DNA from: Catalimonadaceae bacterium JC749
GTDB taxonomy: Bacteria; Bacteroidota; Bacteroidia; Cytophagales; Cyclobacteriaceae
Reading direction: 5' to 3'
Length of the DNA: 64,000 nt
Assembly (NCBI GenBank): GCA_021730635.1
Contig: JAJNNC010000006.1
Coordinates: 310,001 to 374,000, forward strand
The notes under the pieces were generated by a model that saw only the letters and a list, made by a program, of their open reading frames with translations, searched no databases and was not told the origin of the DNA. Within the stretch, counting starts at the first letter, position 1; each line of letters begins with the position of its first letter. This document shows, in pieces, positions 1 to 8,126 of the stretch. Made by a program: the position numbers and the translations under genes.

Positions 1-2
1 AG

Positions 3-98
3 GGCAAGTTTGATCCAAGCCTACCATTAGCCTTCAAAATATCGAAATTATTTAAATTACCCATTGAGGAAATATTCAGTAACACTGAAACAGAGTGA
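3..98 (+). CDS. XRE-family HTH regulator, C-terminal end (partial)
   Basis: Frame 3 is open from the window edge to TGA at 96-98 and encodes 31 residues. They begin GKFDPSLPLAFKISKLF and end EEIFSNTETE. This matches the end of short Cro/C1-type regulators, where recognition helix 3 is followed by a conserved P-S-L-x-L-A-x-K-[IL]-[AS]-x-x-F stretch and an I-E-E-[IL]-F ending. Such proteins are about 65-75 aa and bind operator DNA as dimers. The N-terminal half lies outside the window, so the target cannot be inferred. A hairpin with arms TTCACAT (100-106) and ATGTGAA (122-128) follows the stop but has no T-run. Confidence 0.7.
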   Translation, partial: GKFDPSLPLAFKISKLFKLPIEEIFSNTETE

Positions 99-128
99 CT
101 TCACATGAAAGGCTTTTACTTATGTGAA

Positions 129-544
129 ACCCCTTTGATGCCTCAATGTCATTGTGTATAACATTCAAGTATAAACACATTAGTGGATTAGCAACCGTTA
201 ATTTTCAATCAGAAAGCTACTAAATTAAAAACAATAGCGGTTCAAATTACTTTGTCTTTCATATTTGTATGATTATTATTTGAGTGGTGCTCCCTTATTC
301 TTTTCTTTTGGCTAGATGCATATTAGCCTCAGTATTAGAGCCTGTTTAAACTTTATCCTTTGGGCTGTAAAAGCCCTGTTACAGGACCTGGCTTCCCCTA
401 TTTTTTGAAAAATAGCGCTGGCTATTGTACAAAAACCAAGTGTCGCCAGAACCAAAAACAGAACTTTTTCACTATCGCAGCAGCGAACTGCCAAAAACAA
501 AATTTAAACATGCTCTTAAATCAAGTTTCAAAATTCATCAATCT
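129..544. other. Gene-poor stretch at the window start
   Basis: No convincing gene is present. Both strands carry overlapping 62-aa frames that look random. The stretch holds several short inverted repeats, such as GGGCT/AGCCC around 362-377 and CTATTTTT/AAAAATAG around 397-415, and the palindrome GTTTAAAC near 345. The same word follows GCCC at about 14,229. These could be the worn end of a mobile element or cassette, but nothing decides it. Confidence 0.3.
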
Positions 545-1297
545 TTAGGGTTTAGAAATAGTACCTTTACCAAAGGAATAAGACAGGATCATATTCCATA
601 AAAAGTCTTTTCCAGGAATATTGCTTGAAATCTTCTTGTTCATCACGGAAGAAAGTGACAAGGGGAAATTACTTCTGGAGAGCTTGAATTCTGAGGCAAC
701 ATAGTACCCTTCTCCAAAATCAAAAGAGGAGAGATAAAAAACTTGTGGAGATGCCTCAAGAAACATCAATTTGGATATTTTGATGTTACTGAAATTGGCG
801 TTAAGTGTTAAAAAGTGCTGGAGCTCGTTCGTACCCAGGTCATAGCCTTTTGCAATCATATATTGCATTCCGACCATGATATTATCAGAAATTTGATAAG
901 TGGGGGCCAACTCCCCTACTAAGTAGCGCTCTGCTTTGATTACTTCATTGCTTCCAGAATCTAGTATCCTTAGAAAGTTCAGACCAACGTGCCCACCAGT
1001 ACGCAGTTTGAAGTTGCCTTCCTGAATAATTTTATACCGCAACCAGTAAACCTGATACCAAGCCCGACCTTCTTCCAACGAAAAGGTTAATTCAGTTTCA
1101 AAACTAAATCGCCCTTTTTCCAATGTAAGATTAAAGATAGCCGCAGGCTGTTCCAAAGAAAAATTAGGAATGAATGATATACCATTATTGGTAATAGCGG
1201 CTTTGCCAGCGATATGTGTTTTATTGCCTTGCTCTGTTTGTGAGCAAACATTTAAAGAATAAAAAATTATACATATCAGGAGAACAGTATTTCTCAT
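545..1297 (-). CDS. Exported protein, probable outer-membrane beta-barrel, function unknown
   Basis: 250 aa with an N-terminal signal peptide (hydrophobic IIFYSLNV core, likely cleavage after CSQ). The rest alternates polar and hydrophobic residues in strand-like runs (for example FNLTLEKGRFSFETELTFSL), with aromatic residues at strand ends and the C-terminal LSYSFGKG. This is typical of small Bacteroidota outer-membrane barrel proteins. No enzymatic motif is visible. It starts at ATG 1297. It is followed, about 80 bp upstream on the same strand, by the end of the alpha/beta hydrolase gene, but there is no sign that they are functionally linked. I do not recognise a named family. Confidence 0.55.
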   Translation of the reverse strand: MRNTVLLICIIFYSLNVCSQTEQGNKTHIAGKAAITNNGISFIPNFSLEQPAAIFNLTLEKGRFSFETELTFSLEEGRAWYQVYWLRYKIIQEGNFKLRTGGHVGLNFLRILDSGSNEVIKAERYLVGELAPTYQISDNIMVGMQYMIAKGYDLGTNELQHFLTLNANFSNIKISKLMFLEASPQVFYLSSFDFGEGYYVASEFKLSRSNFPLSLSSVMNKKISSNIPGKDFLWNMILSYSFGKGTISKP

Positions 1298-1374
1298 TAC
1301 TATACTTATATAATCAACTTAAATTTTCCTTTAGGAAAGCCTCAAGGCTGTTGGTATTGCTATGTTCCAAGATT

Positions 1375-2493
1375 TCATAGCTGATTGTTTTTATTCAAAT
1401 TTTCCCTGAAAAATGTTTCCAGTTGATCAAATGGAATAATATTCACTTTGTCGTACAGATCAACGTGGTCTGCATCAGGCACAATCACCAATTCTTTTGG
1501 TTCGGAAGCTTCTTTGTAAATATCTTCGGAATAATAGCGTGAATGGGCATTTTCACCTGCCACCAGCATAATCGGGCGGGGCGAAATCATGTCAAGGTTT
1601 GCTGCCATCGGAAAGCTGAAAAAAGACATGGGGGTGGTAGCTGTCCATGCAGTGGTAGAGTTGATAGCCCGTGGATGAAAACCTCTTGGTGTTCTGTAAT
1701 AATCAAAGAACGCCGCTAAAACGGGATCGGGATCGTTGGGTAACGTTTCGGGTAGGACACGGTTTCCTTTTACCAGATTGCCGTTTTCGTCAAAGGGAAC
1801 TTCGTGCAAACCTAAAGCGTAATCCCCATTTTCTGCATCGTTCCATCGTTGCTGACTTAAATAGTCAATAACCGCCTGACGCTGTTCTCTTGTGTAGCTA
1901 TTTTTATAACCACGGCTCATACTGCGTGACATATCATACATAGAAGCTGTCGCTACCGCTTTGATCCGTGTGTCGCTGGTGGCGGCCGTAAGCGCCATAC
2001 CACTTAAACCACAAATGGCCATTATGCCAATTTGATCCCGGTCAACAGATGGCAATAAGCCAATGTAATCTACTGCCGCGCTGAAGTCCTCTGTAAAAAT
2101 ATCGGGGGAAGCTACATTACGGACTTCTCCACCACTTTCGCCTGTAAATGAAGGGTCGAAAGCTAACGTTATAAAACCTCTGGCGGCTAATTCATTGGCA
2201 TAAAGTCCGGATGATTGTTCTTTTACCGCTCCAAACGGGCCACTCAGTATGATAGCAGGAAGTTTTTGATCGCCACTATTTTTTGGGGCATACAAATCTC
2301 CAGTAAGCTCAATACCATAACGATTTTTGAAGATTACTTTTTGACGAGTAACCTTATCGCTTAATTGAAAAGTATAGTGTTCTTCTGTATTGTTCACTGT
2401 TTCAGATTTTTGTGTTTGTGCTTCTGTTTTCGTATTGCAGGCCTGTCCTAAAAACATCAAGACTGGCACTGCGAGTATTATTGCTATTTTCAT
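1375..2493 (-). CDS. Alpha/beta hydrolase lipoprotein (dienelactone hydrolase / acetyl-xylan-esterase-like)
   Basis: 372 aa. The signal peptide ends in lipobox LGQAC (Cys19), so it should be a lipid-anchored envelope protein. The fold starts near residue 50 (KVIFKNRYGIELTGDLYAP). It shows the oxyanion region LSGPFGAVKEQ, strand AFDPSFTGESGG and a nucleophile elbow AICGLSGMAL around 159-168. The elbow is unusual: the usual G-x-S-x-G is replaced by C161-G-L-S164-G, so Ser164 or the neighbouring cysteine may be used. The acid/His end is visible as VPDADHVDLY near the C-terminus. Substrate is unknown. The gene lies 12 bp downstream of the acetyltransferase gene, probably in one operon, divergent from an AraC regulator. 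Confidence 0.75.
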   Translation of the reverse strand: MKIAIILAVPVLMFLGQACNTKTEAQTQKSETVNNTEEHYTFQLSDKVTRQKVIFKNRYGIELTGDLYAPKNSGDQKLPAIILSGPFGAVKEQSSGLYANELAARGFITLAFDPSFTGESGGEVRNVASPDIFTEDFSAAVDYIGLLPSVDRDQIGIMAICGLSGMALTAATSDTRIKAVATASMYDMSRSMSRGYKNSYTREQRQAVIDYLSQQRWNDAENGDYALGLHEVPFDENGNLVKGNRVLPETLPNDPDPVLAAFFDYYRTPRGFHPRAINSTTAWTATTPMSFFSFPMAANLDMISPRPIMLVAGENAHSRYYSEDIYKEASEPKELVIVPDADHVDLYDKVNIIPFDQLETFFRENLNKNNQL

Positions 2494-2505
2494 TTTATTT
2501 CTGTT

Positions 2506-3066
2506 TTAAATGGTTTTGATAATCTTTGCAGGGATACCGCCTACAATGGTGTTGTCTGGAACATCTTTGGACACGACCGAACCTGCTGCAACCACCGAGT
2601 TTTCGCCAATCGTAACTCCGTGCAGAATGGTAGCGTTAGCGCCAATCCATGCGTTCTTTTTGATATGAATAGGTTTCGGTACAAGAGACTGCCTTACTTC
2701 GGGTGAGATAGGATGTCCTTCGCTCAGTAAACTGACTTTTGGTGCTATCAGTACATTATCTTCTATGGTGATCCCGCCTAAATCGAGGAAAACACAATCG
2801 AAATTGATGAATACGTTCTTCCCGATTCGGGTATTTTTGCCATAATTGATGAACAAAGGTGTAAACACAGCTACACTTTCGTCAATTTCCGAAGCCGTAA
2901 TCTGACTCAATAAATTCCTTATTTCAGCCGCGTCTGAAGCATTATTCATCTGCAGGAGCAGTTTCCTTGTGGCGTATGAAGCCTCACGCATTTTATAGGC
3001 CTGTGGGTCGTTGGGTGGTATGGTTTCACCTTTCCTTAACCTGTCAAAAATATCTGTTGCTTCCAT
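2506..3066 (-). CDS. Hexapeptide-repeat sugar O-acetyltransferase (maltose/galactoside acetyltransferase type)
   Basis: 186 aa from ATG 3066, starting [17 protein letters not shown] longer in-frame reading to 3150 is unlikely, because its extra 28 residues are not family-like and a TATCTTTG promoter element lies inside it. The protein has the maltose-acetyltransferase N-cap (about 5-55) and then a left-handed beta-helix. Runs such as [28 protein letters not shown] and [20 protein letters not shown] are visible, ending [20 protein letters not shown]. The family transfers acetyl from acetyl-CoA to a sugar hydroxyl; the catalytic His is in the EGHP segment. It is transcribed away from the AraC gene and ahead of the hydrolase lipoprotein. 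Confidence 0.85.
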   Translation of the reverse strand: MEATDIFDRLRKGETIPPNDPQAYKMREASYATRKLLLQMNNASDAAEIRNLLSQITASEIDESVAVFTPLFINYGKNTRIGKNVFINFDCVFLDLGGITIEDNVLIAPKVSLLSEGHPISPEVRQSLVPKPIHIKKNAWIGANATILHGVTIGENSVVAAGSVVSKDVPDNTIVGGIPAKIIKTI

Positions 3067-3086
3067 TTTTGAGAAAATTAATAATG

Positions 3087-3094
3087 CAAAGATA
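3087..3094 (-). promoter_or_regulatory. Bacteroidota -7 element for the acetyltransferase operon
   Basis: The minus strand reads TATCTTTG, a perfect match to the Bacteroidota TAnnTTTG -7 consensus. It lies 20 bp upstream of ATG 3066. No clear TTTG -33 box is visible at the usual distance. The site supports the short start of the acetyltransferase. Confidence 0.5.
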
Positions 3095-3174
3095 AGGACC
3101 ATGTATATTCCTTTTGTTACACTTATTACGTCAATAATGTCATATATCACGTATATTAGTAAAAAGGTAATAGC

Positions 3175-4008
3175 ATGAAAGTGGATGAAGCAAAAAAGGA
3201 TAGCGTAATCTTGTTTGAAGCTTCAGAAAATGTGCCGTTTCCTGATGATTTTTTACATCGTTATCATACGCACATCTTCTGCCATAGGGGGAGTATAGCA
3301 TTTATTTTCAATGATAAGCCATATACATGTAAAGCAGGTGAATTTATTTTTTGGTTTGCAGATAGCAGGTTGGCAGAAGTAACCTTTTCAAAAAGTTTTA
3401 AGTCAACCGTTTTATTGGTGGAAAAGGAATTTCTTTATGATAATATTCCCGACCAAAGCAGAAGCATTGATGCTACCTTACATTCAAAAGAATATCCCGT
3501 ATTGCATTTGAACGATAAAAAAGACAGACACAGGGTGCTGTTGAATTTTCAGCTCCTGTATGATAAATTTTTACAGCAAGAACATCGCTTTTATCAGGAA
3601 GTCCTGAAATTGCAAATGCGGTTGTTTATTTTGGAAATGTGGCACACTTTCGCCAATGAATTTGAACATAGAAAACGCACGATGCAAAGTGGAACGCTTT
3701 ACGAGCGGTTTATGCATTTGGTGCAAGAGCATTGCAGGAAAGAACGGCAAGTACAGTTTTATGCCCAGCAATTGCATATTACACCCAAATATCTGAATCA
3801 TATTTGCAAAACTACTTCGGGCGTTGCTGCTTCGGAGTGGATTCAACGGTATGTCCGCGAACGCATAGAACTCCTGCTCCAAAATACACAGTTGAACATC
3901 GCTGAAATATCCGACGAAATGGAATTTTCCAGTCGGTCATTTTTCACCCGTTATGTAAAAAAAGTTTTGGGTGTTACTCCAAGAGAATATCGGAATCGGT
4001 TGGAATGA
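3175..4008 (+). CDS. AraC-family transcriptional regulator
   Basis: 277 aa. The N-terminal 150 residues form a cupin-like sensing domain with HRYHTHIFC and a strand-rich segment. The C-terminal 100 residues carry the double HTH of AraC/XylS proteins: [21 protein letters not shown] (first HTH) and [32 protein letters not shown] (second HTH and family signature). It is divergent from the acetyltransferase-hydrolase operon, which it probably controls through the 108-bp spacer. The truncated SDR gene faces its 3' end. A 51-bp stretch of this gene (3538-3588) is copied exactly at 4862-4912. Confidence 0.88.
   Translation: MKVDEAKKDSVILFEASENVPFPDDFLHRYHTHIFCHRGSIAFIFNDKPYTCKAGEFIFWFADSRLAEVTFSKSFKSTVLLVEKEFLYDNIPDQSRSIDATLHSKEYPVLHLNDKKDRHRVLLNFQLLYDKFLQQEHRFYQEVLKLQMRLFILEMWHTFANEFEHRKRTMQSGTLYERFMHLVQEHCRKERQVQFYAQQLHITPKYLNHICKTTSGVAASEWIQRYVRERIELLLQNTQLNIAEISDEMEFSSRSFFTRYVKKVLGVTPREYRNRLE
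3538..3588 (+). repeat. 51-bp segment of the AraC gene, source copy of a direct repeat
   Basis: Bases 3538-3588 are identical over all 51 positions to 4862-4912 in the downstream intergenic stretch. Flanking bases differ on both sides. Here the segment is in frame and encodes [17 protein letters not shown], so this is the original and the other is the copy. Confidence 0.95.
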
Positions 4009-4038
4009 CACCCAAAAATCTAATTTTTTCAATACTAA

Positions 4039-4563
4039 TTAGCCGGCTTTTATTCCAAATCCCTGAACTTCCTGGTTCAATGATTCGCAAAGACCTTCAA
4101 CAGCCCATTTTGAAGCGTGATAGATACCAATGGTTGGGAAAGCTGCCACTCCACCAATGCTGGATACCTGAAGAATGTGACCGGATGGTTGCTTACGCAT
4201 AATCGGAAGCACCGCCTGAATGACCCAAAGCGAACCAAACACGTTGGTTTCAATTTGATTTCTGGCATCTTCTTCACTCAGCTCTTCAACAAATCCAAAG
4301 TGACCGAAACCTGCATTGGAAATTAACACGTCAATAGAACCAAAATGCTCATTGGCCTGATCGACCGTGTCAAAGCATTGCTGCCGGTTATTCACGTCTA
4401 ATTTCAAACCTAAGAAGGTATCTTTGTATTGCTCAGTCAAGTCCTTGGTATCGTCAAGGTTTCTTGCTGTACCCGCAACTTTGTCACCACGTTTCAAAGC
4501 TGCTTCTGCCCATACGCGTCCAAATCCTTTAGATGCTCCTGTAATAAAAATTGTCTTTGTCAT
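4039..4563 (-). pseudogene. Short-chain dehydrogenase/reductase, 3'-truncated
   Basis: 174 aa of an SDR that should be about 270-280 aa. It has the cofactor motif TGASKGFG (near 8-15), NAG (about 84-86), the catalytic Ser in QVSSIGG and Tyr-Lys in YHASK. It then stops after NQEVQGFGIKAG, exactly where relatives continue with the V-E-P-G segment and substrate-binding lid. The stop lies 30 bp from the 3' end of the AraC gene, so a deletion or rearrangement joined the two. Without the C-terminal third it is probably inactive. Intact, it would have reduced or oxidised a carbonyl/alcohol with NAD(P)H. Confidence 0.8.
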
Positions 4564-4972
4564 TTTCTTTCATTTTTGTTCTGACAAAGTTCTATAAGAT
4601 GAAGTGGCTGGACGTATATTTATTTCGGATGGTCATATACATTTCTCTGTTTATATCAAATAAGGATTCTTTGTGAACAAACTACCTCATTGTCCCATTT
4701 AAAAGATTTTGAAGGGTGGTAATTGAAATGAAGAAAGATGGACAAGATATTTAGTATAGACGAGAAAGTTTTAAAATTTACTATAAGGACAATATATCTC
4801 TATACGCCAGTATTTGCTTATCCGCACCTTTTAAACAAACATTGAACATGGCGGCAGAATCCTGTTGAATTTTCAGCTCCTGTATGATAAATTTTTACAG
4901 CAAGAACATCGCATTATTTTTCTGTTCGGTTTTTGAATTTGTTTCGGTTTTCAGTTTATTTCGTTCATAACG
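4564..4972. other. Intergenic debris between truncated SDR and VOC gene
   Basis: No gene is visible. The stretch is AT-rich and contains the exact 51-bp copy of AraC coding sequence (4862-4912). This indicates that part of a duplicated AraC region was left here after a rearrangement. GC content jumps upward immediately after 4975, where the VOC gene ends. Confidence 0.6.
4862..4912 (+). repeat. 51-bp exact copy of AraC internal sequence
   Basis: Identical to 3538-3588 at every position and in the same orientation, 1,324 bp away, with no coding context here. The perfect identity suggests a recent event. Confidence 0.95.
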
Positions 4973-5332
4973 TCATGCTGGCGGAAAGGGCAGCGCGGGC
5001 GGCGTCGCCAATGTGAGCAGGTTACCGTCAGGATCACGCACCTGCGCCAGTGTTGAGTAGTCGCCCTCAATGTCGTCCCCGAGTACGATGCCCAGATCCT
5101 GTAGCCTGCGGCGCTCGGTAGCGATATCGTCGACGTAAAGGAACATCACGCCCCTGCCGGCAATCTGGTTGTCGGTGGAAAGTGCCAATCCGACTTGGTC
5201 AAAGAGCTCCCACTGTACTAATGTGTCCATCGGTCGGTTATCCGGTCCACGACCGAGCAGCTTTGAATACCAGCCTTCGGCCCTCACAAGGTCTTCGGTG
5301 AGCAATGCGGTGTAGATTTTCTGTAGTTTCAT
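4973..5332 (-). CDS. VOC-family (glyoxalase/bleomycin-resistance-like) protein
   Basis: 119 aa with two beta-alpha-beta-beta-beta modules of the vicinal oxygen chelate fold: KIYTALLTEDLVRAEGWYSKLLG in the first, and GVMFLYVDDI, LAQVRDPDGNLLTLA in the second. The DPDGN turn and VRDPDGN are classic for the family. The expected metal residues are only partly present, so it may be a binding or resistance protein and not a lyase. Coding is strongly GC-rich with C/G third positions, unlike genes on either side. This points to acquisition from a higher-GC donor. Confidence 0.8.
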   Translation of the reverse strand: MKLQKIYTALLTEDLVRAEGWYSKLLGRGPDNRPMDTLVQWELFDQVGLALSTDNQIAGRGVMFLYVDDIATERRRLQDLGIVLGDDIEGDYSTLAQVRDPDGNLLTLATPPALPFPPA

Positions 5333-5340
5333 TATATTAA

Positions 5341-5659
5341 TAATTAATGGGTTTATAATTTAGCTGCGTCCTAATAAACTTGTGCCCAACATCCAGGGAT
5401 CACCCTTCCGTTTTTTTACTTTGTCTATGTTTTTTTGAACATCTTCTCCTGATAAACCCGTATGGCCTGGCGTCAAAAAGTGTTGTCGGATGGATGCACT
5501 CCTTTTCTATATCTTTCTGTTTTTATGGAAAGTTAACGTAGGGGACTTTGCCTGGGTTTCTCGGTAGCTGCCGCTTAGGAACGACATCTTGCCCGACTTG
5601 CCGCTGATACCTATAACAGCCCTAATCAATTGCTCAGTTTCCAGACTTTTCCCAACACC
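5341..5659. other. Gap with an unidentified open reading on the minus strand
   Basis: The minus strand from about 5650 down to 5510 reads openly as VGKSLETEQLIRAVIGISG followed by KSGKMSFLSGSYRE and stops near 5510. It has no start codon of its own and I do not recognise it, so it could be a gene fragment. The rest of the gap shows nothing. Confidence 0.3.
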
Positions 5660-6073
5660 TTATTTGTAAATGCTCAATTGAAACTGTTTACTGAAGGCAA
5701 CCAACCCAGGACGAAGATAGTCATATTGCCTTATGGAGAAAGAAAAGGTGGGATAATGCTGGTTCTCATAAGCCTCTACTAACGTGCTTAATACATCCAA
5801 CTCATCATCTTCCGAGCTACCCGGTGCCGGGTTCAGATCAAGCAATGGATCAATACGACGAACGGCCTCATCATAGGCTGCATGGGTACCAATCCATCGG
5901 ACATATACCCTGTGATTTCGAATTTTGACAATAGCTATCAGGCGGTAATGATTACCCCTTATATTAAATACAACTCGTTCATCGCCTATCTGATCAGCAT
6001 CTCCAAAATCCAGTTTAATGTCGTTGAAAGATTGCCAGTCAGCTGCTTTTACCCTTTGCTCCCAAGGCAACAA
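5660..6073 (-). pseudogene. HigB-HigA chimera (toxin fused in frame to N-terminal antitoxin)
   Basis: The first ~65 residues are a HigB-type mRNA interferase: LLPWEQRVKAADWQSFNDI, RVVFNIRGNHYRLIAIVKI and RWIGTHAAYD. At YD the frame passes into HigA: YDEAVRRIDPLLDLNPAPG to AYENQHYP. There HigA breaks off and 28 unrelated residues follow. The normal 5' end of higB is also damaged. Just upstream an in-frame TAA occurs, and the expected K-I-F-D-K-F segment is readable only in another frame, so the only start is TTG 6073. The HigA part is 97% identical to the intact antitoxin gene near 17.5 kb. An internal deletion through the TATGAT shared by both genes would give this join. Probably non-functional. 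Confidence 0.8.
5750..5875 (-). repeat. 126-bp higA repeat, copy 1
   Basis: 122 of 126 positions match 17461-17586, which is the N-terminal half of intact higA, in the same orientation. The match ends at 5750 exactly where the chimera's unrelated tail begins, and at 5875 exactly at the HigB-HigA join. Confidence 0.93.
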
Positions 6074-6569
6074 GGCATTACAAGTATCCGGACAAACTTA
6101 TCAAAGATTTTGGAAAGATATTTCAGAGGAAATCCTCTTCTCTTGTTCTATACTTACTTCAACGCATGAATCCCATTGCTTGGTTGCTAACAAAGTTTTC
6201 AACGTGATATGGGCTGGTACTACATGTTGGATGCGTCCGCATCTAGCAGTACAGTATAGTTCTTGAATTTGACTCTTGTCCAGACCTTCCGTTCTCTTCA
6301 TTTCCGAGCGCTGTAAACCGTTGCCCATTTAAGGCAGGAGTTCGGAATATGATCGAAGGCTTAGATCCAGATATGTTTTTGTGGATTGGGTAATTTCATT
6401 GAAATGAACACCAAACTGGTTATCTGATAGGGAAAAAATAAATCCTAATTGCTCTGGGTGACTTTTATTTTCAGTAACTTACTAATAATTGACTAAGGAA
6501 AGTTAAGAGGACTAGCGGTCTTCTCGTGAGAGAAGCGATTATCATTACCTAATAGCGAAGGCTTGATGT

Positions 6570-6980
6570 ATGAAACGGTTTTATTTCAACCCACTGAACC
6601 CTGTAATCGGTTGCTTATTGATTGGTGTCATCCTGTTGGGCTGCCATGAAGACGATGAAGAAGTTGTTCCTCCTTTTGTAGAAATAGCAGCCAAAGTAAA
6701 ATTTGAAGAAGATACGTTACTTCTAAATGAACTCGGTGCCACCGAAATACTTTTCGCTGGCGTCTACGATAAAACGGGAACTCTGGTCGCCGGCGATAGA
6801 GTGAATTTTACCATGATGACTCCCGATGTTGTCTCTTTTTATTCAGTTGAACAGAATTATACCGGTACTGAACGTGGTATGCGTATGGGAATCCGGGCAG
6901 AAAGTACGGGTGAAACCTACGTTATTGCTACTCATAAGTCGGGGATTGCGGATACTGCCTACGTAAAAGTAGGACCGTAA
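6570..6980 (+). CDS. Small Ig-like-domain lipoprotein
   Basis: 136 aa. The signal peptide ends in lipobox ILLGC (Cys25), followed by acidic HEDDEE, which in Bacteroidota often directs lipoproteins to the cell surface. The rest resembles a single bacterial Ig-like (Big_2-type) domain: strand pattern VKFEEDTLLLNELGATEILF, AGDRVNFTMM and the closing GIADTAYVKVG. The role is unknown, perhaps surface display or adhesion. It starts at ATG 6570. It stands alone, about 400 bp upstream of the orphan surface-protein tail, which encodes a similar domain type. Confidence 0.6.
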   Translation: MKRFYFNPLNPVIGCLLIGVILLGCHEDDEEVVPPFVEIAAKVKFEEDTLLLNELGATEILFAGVYDKTGTLVAGDRVNFTMMTPDVVSFYSVEQNYTGTERGMRMGIRAESTGETYVIATHKSGIADTAYVKVGP

Positions 6981-7357
6981 AGAAACATAGCTTTATTGCC
7001 GTCACCATTCACCATCGCATTCTTAGTTACCAAGACTTCACCAGAATAATCCTACACGCATAAACTTCTGATTTCAAGGGGTAGACGAACACATTTTTCA
7101 CTTGATACCTCACAGCCATAAATCTTTGCGAAGGTTATTGATCATAGCAGTGGAGGGTTCTGAACGACCTAAAATTTGAGAAATATCCTTCCCGGTCTAA
7201 AAATCAGCAAAAAAAAGGACAACAGTTTTCAAAGAGGAAGTTTTCCAAACTGAAGTACATGTTGTTTCATTTTTCTACTGTGCAAGGAATGCACGAGGCA
7301 TAAAAAAGTTCCCATCGTTCTCACCAACCGGGCCGACCAAATGCCCAGTAGGTATAA
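6981..7357. other. Gap without a gene
   Basis: About 375 bp after the lipoprotein stop with multiple stops in every frame. I see no RNA gene, and no terminator directly behind the lipoprotein gene. Confidence 0.4.
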
Positions 7358-7381
7358 AGAGTGTCACTACATCCGCGATTG

Positions 7382-7525
7382 GTAGACAAGGCTACTCTAC
7401 AGGACGGATACGACTGGGTGTATACCACCCAAAAGAATGTTGGCACGGTCAGTGGCAGCACCCTCCTGATTCAGGCCAGCGACCTGCCAGGTAACCAGGT
7501 AGAGAAAGAAGTGGTGCTCAGCTAA
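7382..7525 (+). pseudogene. 3' end of a surface/Ig-like-repeat protein gene, copy 1
   Basis: An open frame encodes VDKATLQDGYDWVYTTQKN through LLIQASDLPGNQVEKEVVLS and stops at 7523-7525. It has no start codon; the frame closes upstream at 7355. The composition suggests the last strands of an Ig-like or fibronectin-like repeat protein. The same tail, about 90% identical in DNA, occurs at 16120-16263, there ending LR in place of LS. Both are fragments: neither has the rest of the gene in this window. Confidence 0.65.
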
Positions 7526-7572
7526 CAGACAGGCTGCTTCCCCAAAGAATCCGTCTCCTCAAAGGCCGGTTT
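7412..7572 (+). repeat. ~160-bp repeat: surface-protein tail plus terminator, copy 1
   Basis: Matches 16150-16312 with roughly 10% differences and one 1-bp indel. The identity runs past the stop codon through the region that is a perfect terminator in copy 2. Here the terminator stem is degraded (AATCCG against CGGTTT). Confidence 0.88.
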
Positions 7573-7782
7573 TTTCGTTTTATATTATTCATTTGCTACT
7601 CTTTTTGTTTTAATGATGCTTCAGTAGGAGACTCAGCTATCAAAGGTTCACTGGTATGTGTCAGTGGCGGGTTTTTGTGCACTTACTTTCCAAGTAAACA
7701 TAAAGTCAGCTAACAATCAGTAACTTTTGATTTGACACTTTAGCCGCCAATGCACATACGTAGTGATGGTAGTTGCCCTTTT

Positions 7783-8106
7783 TCAGGCTGCTATTTTTAA
7801 AGACTGAATTAGTCCACCATTCATTTTAAAATGATATTTCAATACAACAGGGATTCCGGGGAAGTTTCCAGAAATTTCTGCTGTTAAAATCCCTGTCCTT
7901 TCTTTTTCTTCAAAACGAATGACTTTCATGACTGTTTGGTAACTTTGATTTGCCTTGGCAATCCATTTTTCTATTTCAGCTCTTCCTTGATGGGTTTTAC
8001 CTTCATCAAAAACTATAGCTGTTTCAGAAAAACAATTGGCATAAGCCATACTGTCAAAGTTGTTTTGAGCCTTTACTAATGCTGCTATTATGTTCGGTAA
8101 ATTCAT
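7783..8106 (-). CDS. Nuclear transport factor 2 (SnoaL-like) family protein
   Basis: 107 aa, about the usual size for one NTF2-like cone domain. The N-terminal helix LVKAQNNFDSMAYANCFSE is followed by TAIVFDEGKTHQGRAEIEKW (the typical G-x-x-x-I-x-x-W after the first strand) and curved strands ending FKMNGGLIQSLKI. Many such proteins bind or isomerise small hydrophobic ligands; here no catalytic Asp-His pair is evident. It is the last gene of an operon of hydrolase, SDR and this gene, 20 bp after the SDR. Confidence 0.8.
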   Translation of the reverse strand: MNLPNIIAALVKAQNNFDSMAYANCFSETAIVFDEGKTHQGRAEIEKWIAKANQSYQTVMKVIRFEEKERTGILTAEISGNFPGIPVVLKYHFKMNGGLIQSLKIAA

Positions 8107-8126
8107 AGTGTTCTTCTTTTAAGTGA

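Noticed and set aside
338-352. GAGCCTGTTTAAAC as a possible insertion-sequence end
   Set aside because: Such words occur at the ends of some IS elements, but no matching inverted end or transposase is present nearby; one further GTTTAAAC at 14,230 is not enough.
6101-6328. 75-aa minus-strand frame upstream of the HigB remains
   Set aside because: No recognisable domain, no start context, and it overlaps the original 5' end of higB in another frame.
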